This document shows positions 62,775 to 64,000 of a stretch of DNA of 64,000 bases, piece after piece. Position numbers and translations under genes: made by a program. Numbering within the stretch: the first letter of the stretch is position 1; each line of letters starts with the position of its first letter. Source of the DNA: Devosia ginsengisoli (lineage in GTDB: Bacteria; Pseudomonadota; Alphaproteobacteria; Rhizobiales; Devosiaceae); contig NZ_JANQAJ010000011.1 of assembly GCF_024707105.1 (NCBI RefSeq), forward strand, positions 569,488-633,487, read 5' to 3'. Below the pieces are notes generated by a model. The model had not been told where the DNA came from, ran no database searches, and worked only from the letters and a program-made list of their open reading frames with translations.

Positions 62775-63659
62775 CCGAACTGGCTGAGGGAGCGGCACGC
62801 CCGCTCATCGAAACCACGGGTGAAAGCAGGAGGCCAACCGGCCTCCTGCTTGTCGCCATCCCTGTATTGCTGATGGCATGGCTGATCATCTGGCCCATCT
62901 TCAGCGCCATCGGCCGGACTATCTGGCGACCCGATGCCGAAGGCGTGCCGGGCTTTACGCTGTCGAGCTACGTCTTCTTCTTTTTCCGACCAGTACAGCA
63001 TCAACAATCTGCTGGTGACGCTGTGGACCACGGGCATGTGCGCCCTGCTGCTCCTGGTCATCTGCCTGCCTATCGCGCTGTATCTGCGCTTCTCGTCCGG
63101 GCGGATGCCGGCCTATGTGCAGGCGCTGGCCATTTTTCCCATGTTCGTGCCCTCGATCATCCTGGCCTATGCGTTCATCCGCGTGCTGGGACCGAATGGC
63201 ATGGTCGATATCCTGCTCAATGCGGTGGGCCTGCCCAAAATCCGCACGCCCTATCTGACGCCCTGGGGGCCGGTGATCGGGCTGGTCTGGGACAATATCC
63301 CGCTGACCGTGCTGATCCTGCTGTCCGGCATGGGCAATGTCGCCAATCACGCCATCGAGGCGGCCCGCGATGTCGGTGCCAACCGGTTCCAGGTGTTCTG
63401 GCATATCGTGCTGCCGCGCATTTCCAATTCGATGCTGGTGGCCATTTCCTTTGCCGTGCTGGGCATTTTCTCGTCCTTCACCCTGCCCTACCTGCTGGGC
63501 CCGGCCGCGCCGGAAATGATGGGGCCGTTCATGAACCGCACCTTCCGCGAGGTGCAGGACCCGCTCAACGCCATCACGCAGGCGGTCATCACCTTCTGCT
63601 TCTGCATCGCCTTCGGGCTGTTCTATGTGCGCTCGGTCGCACGCAACCAGGGGAAGTAG
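62771..63659 (+). pseudogene. ABC transporter permease with apparent frameshift
   Basis: GTG start overlapping the SBP stop (VTELAEGAARPLIETTGES...), switches to ORF 62934-63659 (FSDQYSINNLLVTLWTTG...) at T5 run 62981-62985. Confidence 0.78.
62824..62851 (+). promoter_or_regulatory. Perfect 12-bp hairpin AAGCAGGAGGCC-AACC-GGCCTCCTGCTT between SBP and permease reading frames
   Basis: Read directly from sequence; lies 50 bp 3' of the SBP stop, inside the permease N-terminal coding region. Confidence 0.75.
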
Positions 63660-63660
63660 G

Positions 63661-64000
63661 ATGGCACAACTCGCTCCTGCCGCCAACGCCGCCCCCGGCC
63701 TGCGCCGAACCGCGTGCCCATCGACTGGACCGGCATAGCCTTTACCGCCCTGCTCTCGGCCGCCATCATCCTGCCCATGTTGGTGGTTGCTACCTGGGCT
63801 TTCACCGAGGTCTGGCGCTATCCCAACGTGGTGCCGCAGCAATTCGGCCTTCGTTTCTGGAACCAGACGCTGACAAGGCCCGATGTGTGGGCGGCGCTGA
63901 CGCTGAGCCTGCAGCTCTCCACTGTGGTCACCCTGCTTTCGGCCGCCATCTGCCTGCCGGCGGCCTATGCCTTCGCCCGGCTCAGCTTCCCCGGTCGCAA
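63661..64000 (+). pseudogene. Second ABC transporter permease (truncated by window end; apparent frameshift near 63707)
   Basis: MAQLAPAANAAPGLRR then, in another frame, NRVPIDWTGIAFTALLSAAIILPMLVVATWAFTEVWRYPNVVPQQFGLRFWNQTLTRPDVWAALTLSLQLS. Confidence 0.7.

Noticed and set aside
1-64000. tRNA, rRNA, tmRNA, prophage, IS element or integron
   Set aside because: No cloverleaf, rRNA motif, integrase, transposase or phage structural gene recognised, although a manual read cannot exclude short RNAs

Overview
High-GC chromosomal window from an alphaproteobacterium; gene content and synteny suggest Hyphomicrobiales (Devosia-like), which is an inference. It is mostly core genome: a myo-inositol catabolism operon (iolC-iolD-iolE-small ORF-iolB plus iolG, with the C-terminus of an RpiR-type regulator), merR-ihfA-fabH-plsX-yceD, bamE, nusB-ribD-nrdR-glyA, an L,D-transpeptidase with an LdtR-like MarR regulator, hemB, ate/bpt, parC, recO-era-rnc-lepB-acpS-pyrE-rsh-rpoZ, smpB-dapA, a lytic transglycosylase, a 1.1k-residue BON/OmpA repeat protein, a porin, an amino-sugar/cell-wall recycling cluster (nagA, SIS protein, gntR, murQ), a GH2 beta-mannosidase and the start of an ABC transporter operon. 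No tRNA, rRNA, CRISPR array, prophage or transposase was recognised. Main points for follow-up: (1) an unannotated ZTP (pfl-motif) riboswitch upstream of glyA; (2) RpiR/IolR-type GGAA-N6-TTCC sites upstream of iolC and iolG and in front of the ABC transporter at 61.6 kb, implying a shared regulon; (3) an inverse-autotransporter-like barrel apparently fused to a beta-helix passenger; (4) a long protein of degenerate BON-like repeats ending in OmpA, clustered with an unannotated 39-aa membrane ORF and a TM+HhH protein; (5) a family of large REP/BIME-like inverted repeats at gene 3' ends; (6) a perfect 12-bp hairpin just after the solute-binding protein, inside the permease ORF; (7) nine apparent single-base frameshifts, including in essential parC, most consistent with consensus sequence errors.
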